Below, one piece after another: positions 26,184 through 37,185 of a stretch of 64,000 nt of DNA. The notes below the pieces were generated by a model. That model ran no database searches. It was given only the letters and a program-made list of their open reading frames with translations, and was not told the origin of the DNA. Position numbers and translations under genes: made by a program. This DNA is from Hofstenia miamia (taxonomy: Eukaryota > Xenacoelomorpha > Acoela): positions 1,063,861 through 1,127,860 of the forward strand of contig SCFE01000026.1 in assembly GCA_004352715.1 (NCBI GenBank), given 5' to 3'. Positions within the stretch are counted from its first letter, which is position 1. Every line of letters begins with the position of its first letter.

Positions 26184-27452
26184 CAGGGTGTTCAATATTT
26201 ACTGTTACAAAAGTTTTATTTTTCAAATATTTATCAGATTTTAGACATTTTCTATGATTTCCAGGTGCATAAATCTAAGATAGTACCTAAACTTAAGTTT
26301 TGATAAATATGCCGCAAGATTTACAGAAAAGAGCCGCCATTGTAGAGCTATTCAAATCTGGGAAGACAGCACCTGACATAGCAAAGGCCTTAAGGATCAA
26401 CAGAATGTTGGTCTGGAAAACACTTAAACGGTTCGAATCAACTAGTGACATTCTTAATGAACCTGGTCAAGGTCGGCCTCATTCTGCCAGAACCAAAAAA
26501 CTGTTAAAATCAACCAAGGAGAAGCTAAGGAGGAATCCAAAGAGATCCCTAAGAAATCTCGCGAAAGAGGCCAAAGTGTCAGTCGGAACGATGTCTACGA
26601 TACTCCACAGTGACCTCCAAACATCTCCTTACAAACACCAGAAGAAGCACCTGTTATCTGCAAGTTCAATTGAGAAACGAGCTCAAAGAGCAGATCTCAT
26701 CTTATCTCGCATCAATGCTGGCACGCTTCCGAACCTGGTTTTCAGTGACGAAAAAAAATTCGATGTCCAACAACACGTTAATGTCCAAAATGATCGGATT
26801 TGGTCACGTATGGGTGAGGTCAAGGATCGGGTGGTCACTCGGAGGCAAGGTGCCAAGTCTGTCATGGTTTGGGCCGCTGTAACGGCTGATGGAAAAAGTC
26901 CCCTCCTTTTCGTGGATGAAGGAGCCAAGTTGAACCAAGAAAATTATCGCACGTCCATTCTTGAGTCAGCATTGTTGCCTTGGGCGCGAAAACACTTCAA
27001 AAAGAGACGTTGGTCATTCCAGCAAGACTCTGCTCCTGCTCATGGAGCCAAAAAGACACAGGAATGGCTAGCAGAGAATGTGCCTGCTTTCATATCGAAG
27101 GAAGAATGGCCTCCATCATCTCCAGATTTGAACCCGCTGGACTTTGCAATCTGGTCAATCTTGGAGAACAAAGTCTCAGCTACACACCACACCAGTTTGG
27201 ACGCTTTGAAAAAGAAATTGAGGAAGGAATGGGATAAAATACCCCAAAAAGTTATTCGTGACTCATGTGAAGCATTCTCCAAACGTTTGCAGAAAGTTGT
27301 GGATGCCAATGGCGGTTATATTGAATAAATATTGGATATTTTCGTTGACATATTATTACTTTATACATTTCTATTAATGTAATTACAAATTTTTCATTTT
27401 TCTATTAAAATATAAGCTAAAAACTTTGTAACGGTTATTATTGAACACCCTG
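26184..27452 (+). mobile_element. Tc1/mariner element, DD37D (maT-like), apparently intact
   Basis: 1269 bp. The left end CAGGGTGTTCAATATTTACT and the inverted right end CAGGGTGTTCAATAATAACC form inverted repeats of roughly 35 bp with a few mismatches, continuing GTTACAAAAGTTT/GTTACAAAGTTTT. TA flanks both ends, inside a TA microsatellite. One uninterrupted transposase gene lies between the ends, so this may be an active or recently active copy. Confidence 0.93.
26309..27328 (+). CDS. maT-like transposase (DD37D)
   Basis: 339 codons, ATG at 26309 in good context (AAATATGCC), TAA at 27326-27328. It acts in the nucleus by binding the inverted ends and cutting and pasting the element at TA. N-terminal paired-type helix-turn-helix (KRAAIVELFKSGKTAPDIAK, then LRINRMLVWKTLKRF), a GRP-H linker near residue 57, and a second HTH. 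Catalytic triad visible: Asp147 in VFSDEKKF, Asp240 in FQQDSAPAH, Asp278 in SPDLNPLDF, with 37 residues between the last two, which separates it from mariner (DD34D) and Tc1 (DD34E) and matches maT. Length is normal for the group and there is no frameshift or stop. I infer autonomy; activity is not shown. Confidence 0.93.
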   Translation: MPQDLQKRAAIVELFKSGKTAPDIAKALRINRMLVWKTLKRFESTSDILNEPGQGRPHSARTKKLLKSTKEKLRRNPKRSLRNLAKEAKVSVGTMSTILHSDLQTSPYKHQKKHLLSASSIEKRAQRADLILSRINAGTLPNLVFSDEKKFDVQQHVNVQNDRIWSRMGEVKDRVVTRRQGAKSVMVWAAVTADGKSPLLFVDEGAKLNQENYRTSILESALLPWARKHFKKRRWSFQQDSAPAHGAKKTQEWLAENVPAFISKEEWPPSSPDLNPLDFAIWSILENKVSATHHTSLDALKKKLRKEWDKIPQKVIRDSCEAFSKRLQKVVDANGGYIE

Positions 27453-27649
27453 TATATATATAAATTTAAATAAAACGTTTCGATTATATTATAGTAATCG
27501 TCAACTTACAAATTGCAGTAAAAAAATAATTTACAATATACTACGCTTTACACTAAAAATTTTATTTCATTTTTTGCCCAAATTGCATTACTTATTCAAA
27601 ATAATTTCTTTATTATGTTGTTTTATAATGATATTATATTTTTTTACAA

Positions 27650-28340
27650 TTAGAAATAACAAACAAGACCGAAATAATTTTTAACAGTGTTCCAATAAAA
27701 CAAAGTGATCGTGTTACACATTTAGGTGTTGACATTGACAAAGATTTAAAATTTGATAAATTTCTCCTAAAAAAGTTACAAAAAATGGCTTCTGGCGTTA
27801 GATACTTATACCATCTCAGAAATTTTGGACCAGATTATCACGTTCAATTATTACATGCCTTTTGTTTATAGGAATTACATTGTTGTTCATTTTTATTTTT
27901 TAATTTTAGTACAAAAGGCGCTATTTATTATCAAAAACTTTTAATTGGTCATTAAAATCATTAAACATTGCACGTAAGCATGACCATGTTAGTGAATACA
28001 GACGAAAGTATAATATATTATCCCCGCTATATCAAGTACAATTCCATGCAGCTTCAATTTTATTTAAACATAAATATGGCCAACAATCAATTTCTTTTCT
28101 TGATAATTACTTAAAAGTAAATACACGATGACATAAATTTATTTGCAGCAGTATATCCTATCCTAGTTTTCATCGAGCAGTCTCAAAAATTTGGAATGAT
28201 TTAAAAAAAATGATATTAGTGGAAAAAATTACAAAAAATTAGAAATGGAACTTTTACACCGACAAAATACAATTGGAGATACAAACATGCTAAACACATT
28301 TACTGATTTTTACACCGAGCTCGCCACATAAATAGACACA
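27650..28340 (+). pseudogene. LINE ORF2 C-terminal remnant
   Basis: Starts EITNKTEIIFNSVPIKQSD then VTHLGVDIDKDLKFDKFLLK, the typical segment after the RT thumb (YLGV.ID..L.F), and continues through stops to SYPSFHRAVSKIWNDLKK, the characteristic C-terminal motif. Multiple stops and frameshifts. Confidence 0.75.
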
Positions 28341-28413
28341 AACACATATTATATAATTCATATTTAGTTTGTAGATTAATTGTAACTTTTTAGCAAATAT
28401 ATTGCTTTGACTC

Positions 28414-29219
28414 TTATAAAATACCAATTTCATGGCAGAAATGTAAATTATGGGCTACATTTTTAAGGTTACACCATTCTTCCGGCTTTTGCTTAATTCT
28501 ATGTGAAACTACTGTAATATTGTCTAATGGAGTTTGCAGGGAACTTGCGTTATTTCCCTCTTCCATGTTTACAACGTCGATTATTTTCATTAAAAATCCA
28601 ATATTTTGAAAATTTACACAAAATTGGAAATTACATACTAAAATGCATTTCAAGTGTCAATTTTTGTAATATTTTGACAGTTTGTGGAGGCTCCTGCCAT
28701 ATTAATGAATATATGGCGAAATTATTAGAATATGTCATTTTTGTTTCCTACTTTTAACCGATTATATTTTTGTTGTTTATTTTAATTATTGTTTTAGCTT
28801 TGTTTATTTTATTTGTACATATCTGTATATATTAGATTTGTAAATATGTTTGTATATATTATGTACACTATTTGTATATATATTGTAAATAATATTTACA
28901 GACTGTAAACATAGAGAATGTACAAGGATAAACACAATAAAAAGCTTAAGTTATTAATGATCATCATTAAAATGCCTCCATTGCATAAGTTCCTGATATT
29001 ATCTCTTACAAAACTTGAAAAGGGAAACTGTTTTGAGATATATTGTATGATAATGTCAATAAATGTAAACAACTTACTATAGATGTAAAGATTTTCTGTA
29101 ATAGTAAACTCGTTAATACATTGCGCACGAAGTTTAGTGAAAGCCAATTGTTGTCTATCAAGTACATAATGTGTTAAGTGTAGTATTATTCGCTTAAGAC
29201 AATCTCTTGCTTTTGACAT
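28414..29219 (-). CDS. speculative two-exon gene, unknown product
   Basis: Exon 1 29078-29219 begins ATG and reads MSKARDCLKRIILHLTHYVL, then DRQQLAFTKLRAQCINEF, ending at a strong donor GTAAGT in phase 1. An acceptor TTTTAG precedes 28637 and exon 2 (28414-28637) is open in the matching phase, ending DVVNMEEGNNASSLQTPLDN, then TVVSHRIKQKPEEWCNLKNV and HEIGIL-stop. That gives a predicted protein of about 121 residues without recognisable domains. Support is only the coincidence of ATG, splice signals, phase and coding-like composition. It could be a chance pair in AT-rich DNA. Confidence 0.25.
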
Positions 29220-31247
29220 TATGATGTCGTTACGACAGCGAATAGTCGAATGAAACTGCTAAATGAAGTCTAAATCTATAACAATAACTAAAGCAAATTG
29301 TTGCCAAAATGTATACATAGCTATATATTCAAAATACATGCATTCTTGTTGAAAAATTCCAAACACAATGTCCATCATGTATTCACTAGAAACGCTACGA
29401 TAGGTCACACTGACTTATAAGCCTTTTTTGTTTCCGTCATTATTCATTCACAAAAAACACTAACAGGTACGTATACTTCCGATTCATTGAATTTTCTGTT
29501 AGTAGAAACTATGTTTCTATTCAATAATTGTCGCATTTGAAACATCAGATGTAAATATATTCTCAAGGAGTGCTGGCTGTTCTGGTGTTAAGTAACTTTA
29601 AGCACGAGTAGGATGTTGTAAATTAGCCTTTTAAAATCTTTCAAAATCCATTTGAAAATTCAAAACAAACTCTATTTTCAATTTGCTTATGAGTAAGGTT
29701 TTAATGCGTTTTGCTGTCGAAAATGTATGCCCCTTGACGCCCCACTGCACACATTAAAGTGCAGTAAATTAACAAAAAATATAATGACGTTTCATACTTC
29801 AGACCTTTTATTACGTGTATTTCACTAAACTAGTATCTTATTGATATTCTGTTATGTGCTATACAAGTATTCACATATAATCTGTATTTTATTATAAAGT
29901 ACCTGATAAATACAATCTGAGATAAATGTTTTGAAGGAAATCCAAATATCAGCAGTTTATTCACATCATAAATATTGGAGATGCTATGCCCCCATTCGCC
30001 TCCCTGCTCCACGTTCACTGATAATTAGTTTGAAATCTCCTCTTGGGTTCTAATGCCCCTAACAAATTGTTTGGATGTCTTACAAAATGCTGCCAATATT
30101 TTGGATTTGCTGGATAAGTATCGAACAATATATAAAAAATTACCCAAATGAGAGATCAACGGATTTACTAGTATCTACTTAAAACAATTGAAAGAAGCAA
30201 AGCAAGTAATGACATAAATTTCTTGCATATTTAGTTTATGCTGTAGAATATAATCAATAAATTCTGTGCCAGAAACAATGTTATATCCATGTAACAGCAT
30301 TGGTTTCCACATGTTTGGAAAACATAGTGCTTGATAAAATGGAATTGAAAAGACCTTCAGAAAAATTTCTTGTAGTATATGAATGATATTTCAAAGACAA
30401 TCGATTCACGACTAGTATAATTCCCCAAAATCAAAACCATCAGTTAAAAATTTTAACAAATTAATTTTCTTTTTTCTATTTAAACATTTCAATATGTTTT
30501 GTTGATCATTCAGGTTTTCAATGGTTTGTGCAGAAATACTGAACCATATTCCACTAGTATACTGCTTCCAACTTACTAATTTGACATAAATCGGCAAACG
30601 CTTCATTTTTTTTGCGAAAATGGATATTAAAAACGCAAATTTTTTTCCAACGTGTTGGTAGGATTTTGCAAATTTTTCCACCATTTTCACATTTGGAAAC
30701 ATCAGTTGTAAATTTATTCTCAAGGATTAATCGCTGTTATAGTGTTAAATAATAAAATTATATCTTTTTTGTTCAAAGTTAATAACATAACACTTCTAGT
30801 GAAATACTTAAATTTGTAAATCTACGTTCTGAAAAAGAGCAATTGCTAGGCGTTTTTCATTTATAATATCATTAGTTATATGCAAGGCTAACTCAAAAGG
30901 TAGCCTTGCTATATGATGTAACTTGAATAGCAGGTTCACTAGTTATTCTAAAAACAGGCGAGAGAGCACATGTTTAATCTCGAAAAAGAGTTCTTGGGCT
31001 ATGAACATCTAAAAAATGGTTGAAGAAAACGCTACCGATTTTCAAGAGTTTTTCGTAGAAATAGGATACAATTTCGATATGCAATTTTAAGAAAAATTTT
31101 AGATTTGCTTGCTTGTGTTCGCATTGTTGACTCGCAATCGCAACAGCTCATCTTTTTATCACTTGTGCTTTGAATTTATAAAATCCGTGATAAATGAAAT
31201 ATTTAGAAATTATCTACATCCCGACCACCTATGCAAGCGACCCAACC
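29220..31247. other. unannotated; two related short segments
   Basis: 29520-29620 and 30680-30760 share a diverged segment (AACATCAGATGTAAATATATTC versus its relative, split here for length) ending in GTTAAGTAA-like sequence. On the minus strand the second lies in a 103-codon frame (30412-30723) rich in Lys/Phe without known homology. This suggests a low-copy repeat of unknown type. Confidence 0.35.
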
Positions 31248-31440
31248 CAGACTTGTCAACGAACCGAAATTTCTAAGTTCGGCTCGTTTAAATTTTGAGT
31301 AAGTTCCGCTCGCCACATAAAAACTTTCAATAAGGCTCGTTTTTAAAAAATTGTGCTCTCAGAATTTTTTACATAGCTCTTCCTATTATATGATAACCAT
31401 TTGTAAATTAATATTGTAAGAAAGGTATATTGAATCAAAA
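31248..31440 (-). mobile_element. hAT-type MITE family A (copy 7), truncated
   Basis: Left end CAGACTTGTCAACGAACCGA and part of the core to TATTGAATCAAAAAAAA, then a TA tract and unrelated sequence. The other terminus is missing. Confidence 0.85.
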
Positions 31441-33641
31441 AAAAATATATATATATATATGCCAAATGACCAGCATTCTTAAAAATCTGCACGATTGCTT
31501 AACCATGTCATTGATTCTACCCATTTGAAAACCTGCTGTTGATTTGGCTTTCTCAGTTGAAAGAAATGTATTTAAATTTCTTATCTCCACTAAATTTCCA
31601 GAACGCAATAAACGTAGACGGTCAATGACATTTATTGAGACGGGATTAAATATATTTTCAATATTAGTGTAAACCTAATTATAACGAAAACAAACTAACA
31701 AATCCATTTGTATCTCACTCAATAGTAAATTTTTTATCATTGTTTGATTTCTGTTTCAAATCAATTTTAACATCTTATGATAAGATTTAGCATTTGTAAT
31801 CAAAAGCCAAATTTTCAATCTCTGGATTGAAATCCAGAATTTTTGGATTCTCTTTACTGTTTCAAATATTTTTATGTCATGTGCTATACTGTATTTTGAA
31901 TAAATTTTTCTCTAAGGAAAGTCTTCATGACTTCAGCAGTGTCAAGTTTTGTATCTAAATAGATCACTTATTATCGGGGATGGTACCAGCATTGCTATTA
32001 GTACTACGAGCAAATTCTGCTGCTTTACCAGCAGCATCAAATGATAAGTATAAATTTAATAAAACTGTATAATTTTTTGTTGATATTTATAGCAACATTT
32101 TTCAGCTATTTATTTCAGTTACTGTTTTAATTATAGCTGTATAGTACTTAACACAACTACAAGTTGAGGAGTTCTGTATACTGATATAGTTACTTTTGTG
32201 GCATAGTACTACAGAATTACATTACTAGTGATTTGTAAAAATTTTAACATATAAAATGTAAATGCATGTTTGATGAATTTCTTTCAATGAGATATTAAAT
32301 GTTTTCTCAAACCTTAGAATGATATTAACTGTGCTGTGTGCAATTTTTATAAAGATAATCCCTCCAATGAAGTATAATTTTTGTAGATGGTGCAGGGGAC
32401 TCTATTAAATGTAATTCCTGACATATAAATTTAACTATTCAGTTGAAAAAGGCATTTGTTAAAAATCCATGATATGGATTCTGAAAAGCTACCGTTTGAG
32501 CACACTTGTCAGATTATTTGCTAATTATCAAAGTAAATTACAATAAGATGTAAATGTGAAGCCAGTATCTACCAGTTTCTTGCATACTTGACTAAATTTT
32601 TAGCCACCATTTTCAATGCTGTCCAAGAAACGTATAGTGAAATCTGCACACTGAAATTGAAAAACACAAATGTAAATGTTGCTTTTCAACACCTTGTTTA
32701 TACATTATATTGCATTAACTTCATGAGTAAGTTGCATGCACTTTTGCGTAGTAGCAAGATATGATATTTTTAGAATTTCGGTCATTTTCCACTACTTCAG
32801 TCAGACGAAGCTCTGATTTAGCTGAAGTTAAATTGACGATTTGGACTTTACTAAGATTTTTACTTCATACAAAATTATAATCAATGATGGTTTTTATGTC
32901 ACATCCTAGTTATTAGAGATGTGAGAACATTATCTTAAAAATGTATTTGTCTCTTTAGAATGCGGCACAGCATCCATATATCAATGAAGAAGAGCGGTAG
33001 GTATATTCAAGTATGATGTTAGAAAACCTGGTCAAATTAGGTCATCATGTAGTATATTTACACTTTTACTGGGTCTCGCCACATCACCAGGTTCTGATCC
33101 CCTCAGATTTGCATGGGTCACCGGGGCATATTTTATCACCCCGTTGCAACTCCGATGTGAATCTTAATGATATGTCCCATTTAATCATTCTGAATAAAAG
33201 AGATGTTCCTATTTGACTGTCAAAAAGGCTTAAGGGCAAATTAGAAATTTAAGTGTTCGGTGGGCAGGCAAGTTTAGAGCAATTTAGCGCTTATTAATTT
33301 TGCTAGTTTACTTCATCTCAGAAATAACTAAAAATAATCCATATTACGATAATGATTAAAATCAATAGATTTTTGGCATCAAATTGTGCAGAAAGTGTGA
33401 ACTAAATTGAATTTAGACATGAATTAGATCAGCTCTTTCTAATCGAAAGATGTTTGTGTGCAATCAAAAACTGATAGAATCATCCTGAATCAAGAAATGT
33501 ATTTCAAGCAATCTAACTAAGTGAAATCCATAATAGTTACATGTATGTAGAAAAATCAATTAAAATACCTAAATACTCACAATTGTGAATTAATATTGGC
33601 ATGAGCTTAGCTTTTACCAATGTTGTAAACACAATATCAAA
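31441..33641. other. unannotated AT-rich sequence
   Basis: A short plus-strand segment at about 31530-31660 reads KPAVDLAFSVERNVF and then NKRRRSMTFIETGLNIF, vaguely like the C-terminal dimerisation motif of hAT transposases but not convincing. Nothing else is recognised; the 67-codon frame at 33013-33216 has no homology. Confidence 0.3.
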
Positions 33642-33983
33642 CAGACTTGTCAACATGACGACATTTCCAAGCTCGGCTCGGCTAGCTTAAATTTTGTGTA
33701 AGTGTGGCTCGGCTCGCTACATAAAATCTTTGAATGAGGCTCATTTTAGCTCGGTAATTTTTTTAAAAATATTGTGCTCAAAGAATTTTTTACATAGCTC
33801 TTCCTATTATTTAATAAACATTTCTTAAATAAGATTATAGGAAAGGCATACTGACTGAAAAAAAACAAGCAGAACTATAAACTTGCTTTGCCTAAAATAG
33901 GCTCGTTTTGGGCTCGTTGTATATCAAATACTGTGCTCATGCTCGGCTCGGCTGGTTAGAAACTCGGCTCGTTGACAAGTCTG
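33642..33983 (-). mobile_element. hAT-type MITE family A (copy 8), complete
   Basis: 342 bp, both ends present, perfect 8-bp duplication ATATCAAA (33634-33641, 33984-33991). Core as in copy 6. Confidence 0.92.
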
Positions 33984-34566
33984 ATATCAAACATGGATAA
34001 GCATGATGGTTCTTAGATATGACATGATTAATTCCATACATGCTAATGAACGTAAGTAAATTTTAATTTGAAAAAAATTTTTTACATTGCTTTACATTTA
34101 TTGAAATAATTTTATAAATTCATTCTAATGTCCAGTGTAATAAAATTAGTCTAACTCGTTTATATATATATGATGACCCCACATTGACCTAGAAAAAAAC
34201 ATAAAATATTCACACTGAAGTAAACCTCTCTAGCATTTCCGAATTGCAAAATAATAAATAAAGGATCATGTATTGAATTTTCTACAGGACTGCAACTCAA
34301 TATACGTTACCATAGCGAAGAAAACATTTCGATTTCCTTTCTGGCCTTCAATCGATAGTAATAATAATGAATACCATAACAAGTTTAGTTTACTTTGTTA
34401 GTAACTCTCAGTGAATCATTAACACTAATTATAGCTCAATATCACTGATTAATATAGAATTATGGAATATTCAAAGCTTTAATTTTCAAGGCTTATTGCT
34501 ACGGTACTCTACAATCACATCACAGCATTTTTTATATTGTTCTACAGATATGGTTTTACTTGCTAT
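33984..34566. other. no recognised feature
   Basis: AT-rich spacer between two MITEs. Confidence 0.4.
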
Positions 34567-34857
34567 CAGGCGCGTGGCTTGCATTTGAAATTTAGGGGGG
34601 CCATAGCCCCGCAAAGTTCAATAAATTAATCATAGTTTTAATCATATGAAATAGTTGCACATTTTTTCATTGAATTTTTAAAATAGATTGGCACTAGTAT
34701 TTTATATATTTCAACTAAAATACATTGATTCTAACTTAGTTACAGAATATTAGAATTAATACTATGGAGTTTTGTATCCAGGATGCCAAGAGGAAGGAGG
34801 CCCAGTGGGGCAACAGGGAGGGCCATGGCCCCCTGGCCTCCCCTAGCCACGGCCCTG
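34567..34857 (+). mobile_element. hAT-type MITE family F
   Basis: Ends CAGGCGCGTGGCTTGC and, inverted, CAGGGCCGTGGCTAGGGG; perfect 8-bp duplication CTTGCTAT (34559-34566, 34858-34865). 291 bp with GGGGGGCCATAGCCCC near one end and GGCCATGGCCCCCTGG near the other. Non-coding; a relative is at 13500-13778. Confidence 0.9.
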
Positions 34858-36067
34858 CTTGCTATAAGTAATTAGAAGAGGAATTAAACGTCCATGCATG
34901 AAAACTGTTAGATCCTACCTTCGAAATGCCGAAACACTGCGTTTAACTTGAGTCAGAGCAGGAATTATATTTTGCAATGCGCCTCCGTCGAGTATGGAGT
35001 ACAGAGGAAATCAACCATTGCGCGATTCGAAAATATTCTCAAAAAGCCGTGCAAATCTAAGCAATGCCTACAAAATCCACTCTCCGCAAAAGGATATCTT
35101 TTAAATTTGCAATTTAATTGGTAGATATAATTGAAAATCATTCCTACATATAAACCTATTCAATAGCCTTATTTATATTGTCTGGTAAATATGATCAAAA
35201 TAATTTTCACCTTGGAGTCTAATTAATATTTTAATTTAGATCCTAAAAAATTCTAATTTAGTTTTAACCTTCGAAATCGAATTGAAAATTTGATAAATGA
35301 ACGTCCCCGTGCATATTATTGTAGCAACGCATGTTGCTTCCACAAAATTTTCAAAAAATCTACAGTAGGGTTTATAACAGGAGTGGCCAACCTGTGGCGC
35401 ATGCGCCAAATGTGGCGCCTTGCTAGATTAGGAGTGGCGCATTACAACCTTGAAGTAGAGTAGTAGGCGCCAGAGGTGCCGATTATGGTATGGTAGAAAA
35501 AAATTCACAGCCATTATAGATGGTGAACTTAAAAATATGGCCATAATGAAAATCCATAAATTTATTGTTACATATACAGAATTTACAGTTGGTTTCAATA
35601 AAATTGTTAAATTTAGTGCCATATATCTTATATTTATAATAATTGAATGGGTATAAATATGCATTTTGCAAATATTTTGAACCAAAAAACATTTTGATAA
35701 GATAACAATTTTTTAAAGTGTTGCAAAAGTTTAGTAAGCAGCTTCAGCAGATTGTAAACAAATACTAAAGATGAAGTTGTTTTCTATTTGTAATAGTGGA
35801 CTGACAATTAATTTGTTTGTGGATAACAAACACATTGTGTTCAAAAACAAACAAAAAATAATTTGTATATTTTAAAATTTGTTTCTGAATGTTCCAGTAT
35901 CCGTAGGCTGTACCATAGATAACTAAATACTAGGTGGATGCGAAACAGAATGTGATTTGTCTTGTTTTGTGTCAAGTGGCGCCCATTGGTTATTTCTAGG
36001 CACTTAGTATCCCTCGCTTACACTGCATTATATCACTAAACGTATTCTTGATTTATTCGTAATTATC

Positions 36068-36616
36068 ATGCCACACTGTTGTGTATATAAATGCCGGTCA
36101 GGCTATGCTGGTCATAGCGAACTTCATAAGGGAGATGAACCTATTTCCATGCATAAGTTTCCTCATGATGCAGCGACTAGAAAAAAATGGATCTCTCAAA
36201 TACAGAGAAAGGATTTTACACCGACAAATCGAACTGTTGTTTGCTCTCTGCATTTTGATAGTTGTGATTTTACTAATGAAAGCAAAGACATTCGCAAACG
36301 CAGTGGACAAAAGCTAAAGAAGCGACGACTCAAGACGGGGGCAGTTCCCCATTTGTGTTTGGGCCATTATCTTCCAACATCCATGACTAGTAATTCCGTT
36401 CGCTATTCTGAAGATGTTCCGTCCTCTTCCAAGAGATTGCAGAATTGTAACAACAGATTAGATGAGGAAATCAACGATTTTATTAAAGCTGATGTGATCA
36501 GTAATTTCAATGTTTTGATGGATGTCATTGAACAAACGAATTTTCGGATGCCTCTAAATGCTATCATTAGAAAAAGTAAGGACAGGATAATTTTTTTGTT
36601 AATGAAGGATGAAGAT
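36068..36616 (+). pseudogene. THAP-domain exon, first (truncated) copy
   Basis: Encodes the same THAP domain as 37186-37813 with almost no difference (GTGATTTT here versus GCGATTTT at the second) and stops at a single N (36617), after which the frame runs into unrelated gypsy sequence. Most likely an allele or another P copy merged by scaffolding. Confidence 0.85.
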
Positions 36617-36617
36617 N

Positions 36618-37016
36618 AAATTTGCAAAGACTCTGTTGCCAAGCTCATGAGGCTTGCCATACAGTTTACAATTAAAGTTCCATCATTGGCAGATGACAGA
36701 TTGATTAGTATTTCTACAGATTGTTAAGTGCACTTCTTGGAACTTGTGCAACATATAGTTCACACAATTTTCCAAAGTAGGTTCATTGTAATCAGGAAAC
36801 ATAACAGAGAGAGGGGTGCTCACTTCACAACCAAACATTGCCTTAAAAGGACTAACCTTGTTGTGGAATGGACTGCATTATTATAAAAGTACTCCACTGC
36901 TTCAATGACACATCTCCAGTTTTGGCCTGCTGCTTGGGCAAGGGTGACTCAGATTAATTTAATGACTGTCCAGTTGAGTCTTTCCACAACACAATTTGAT
37001 TGTGGATGATAAGTGG
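36618..37016 (-). pseudogene. Ty3/gypsy integrase C-terminal fragment
   Basis: On the minus strand reads TYHPQSNCVVERLNWTVIKL (from HPQSNGVVERxNRT, with the catalytic Glu), then AAGQNWRCVIEAVEYF and VHSTTR, and further a segment like CEVSTPLSVMFPD in a shifted frame. At least one stop and frameshifts. It lies immediately left of a P-element terminus (37017), so the second P copy appears to have been flanked by a gypsy element. Confidence 0.75.
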
Positions 37017-37185
37017 CATAGATAACTAAATACTAGGTGGATGCAAAACAGAATGTGATTTGTCTTGTTTTGTGTCAAGTGGCGCCCATTGGTTATTTCT
37101 AGGCACTTAGTATCCCTCGCTTACACTGCATTATATTCCGCGCACAATTATCACTAAACGTATTCTTGATTTATTCGTAATTATC

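Noticed and set aside
31530-31660. Possible hAT transposase dimerisation domain (VDLAFSVERNVF...)
   Set aside because: Resemblance is weak, the frame is short and no other transposase motif is nearby; truncated family A copy 7 ends 90 bp away, which made it tempting.
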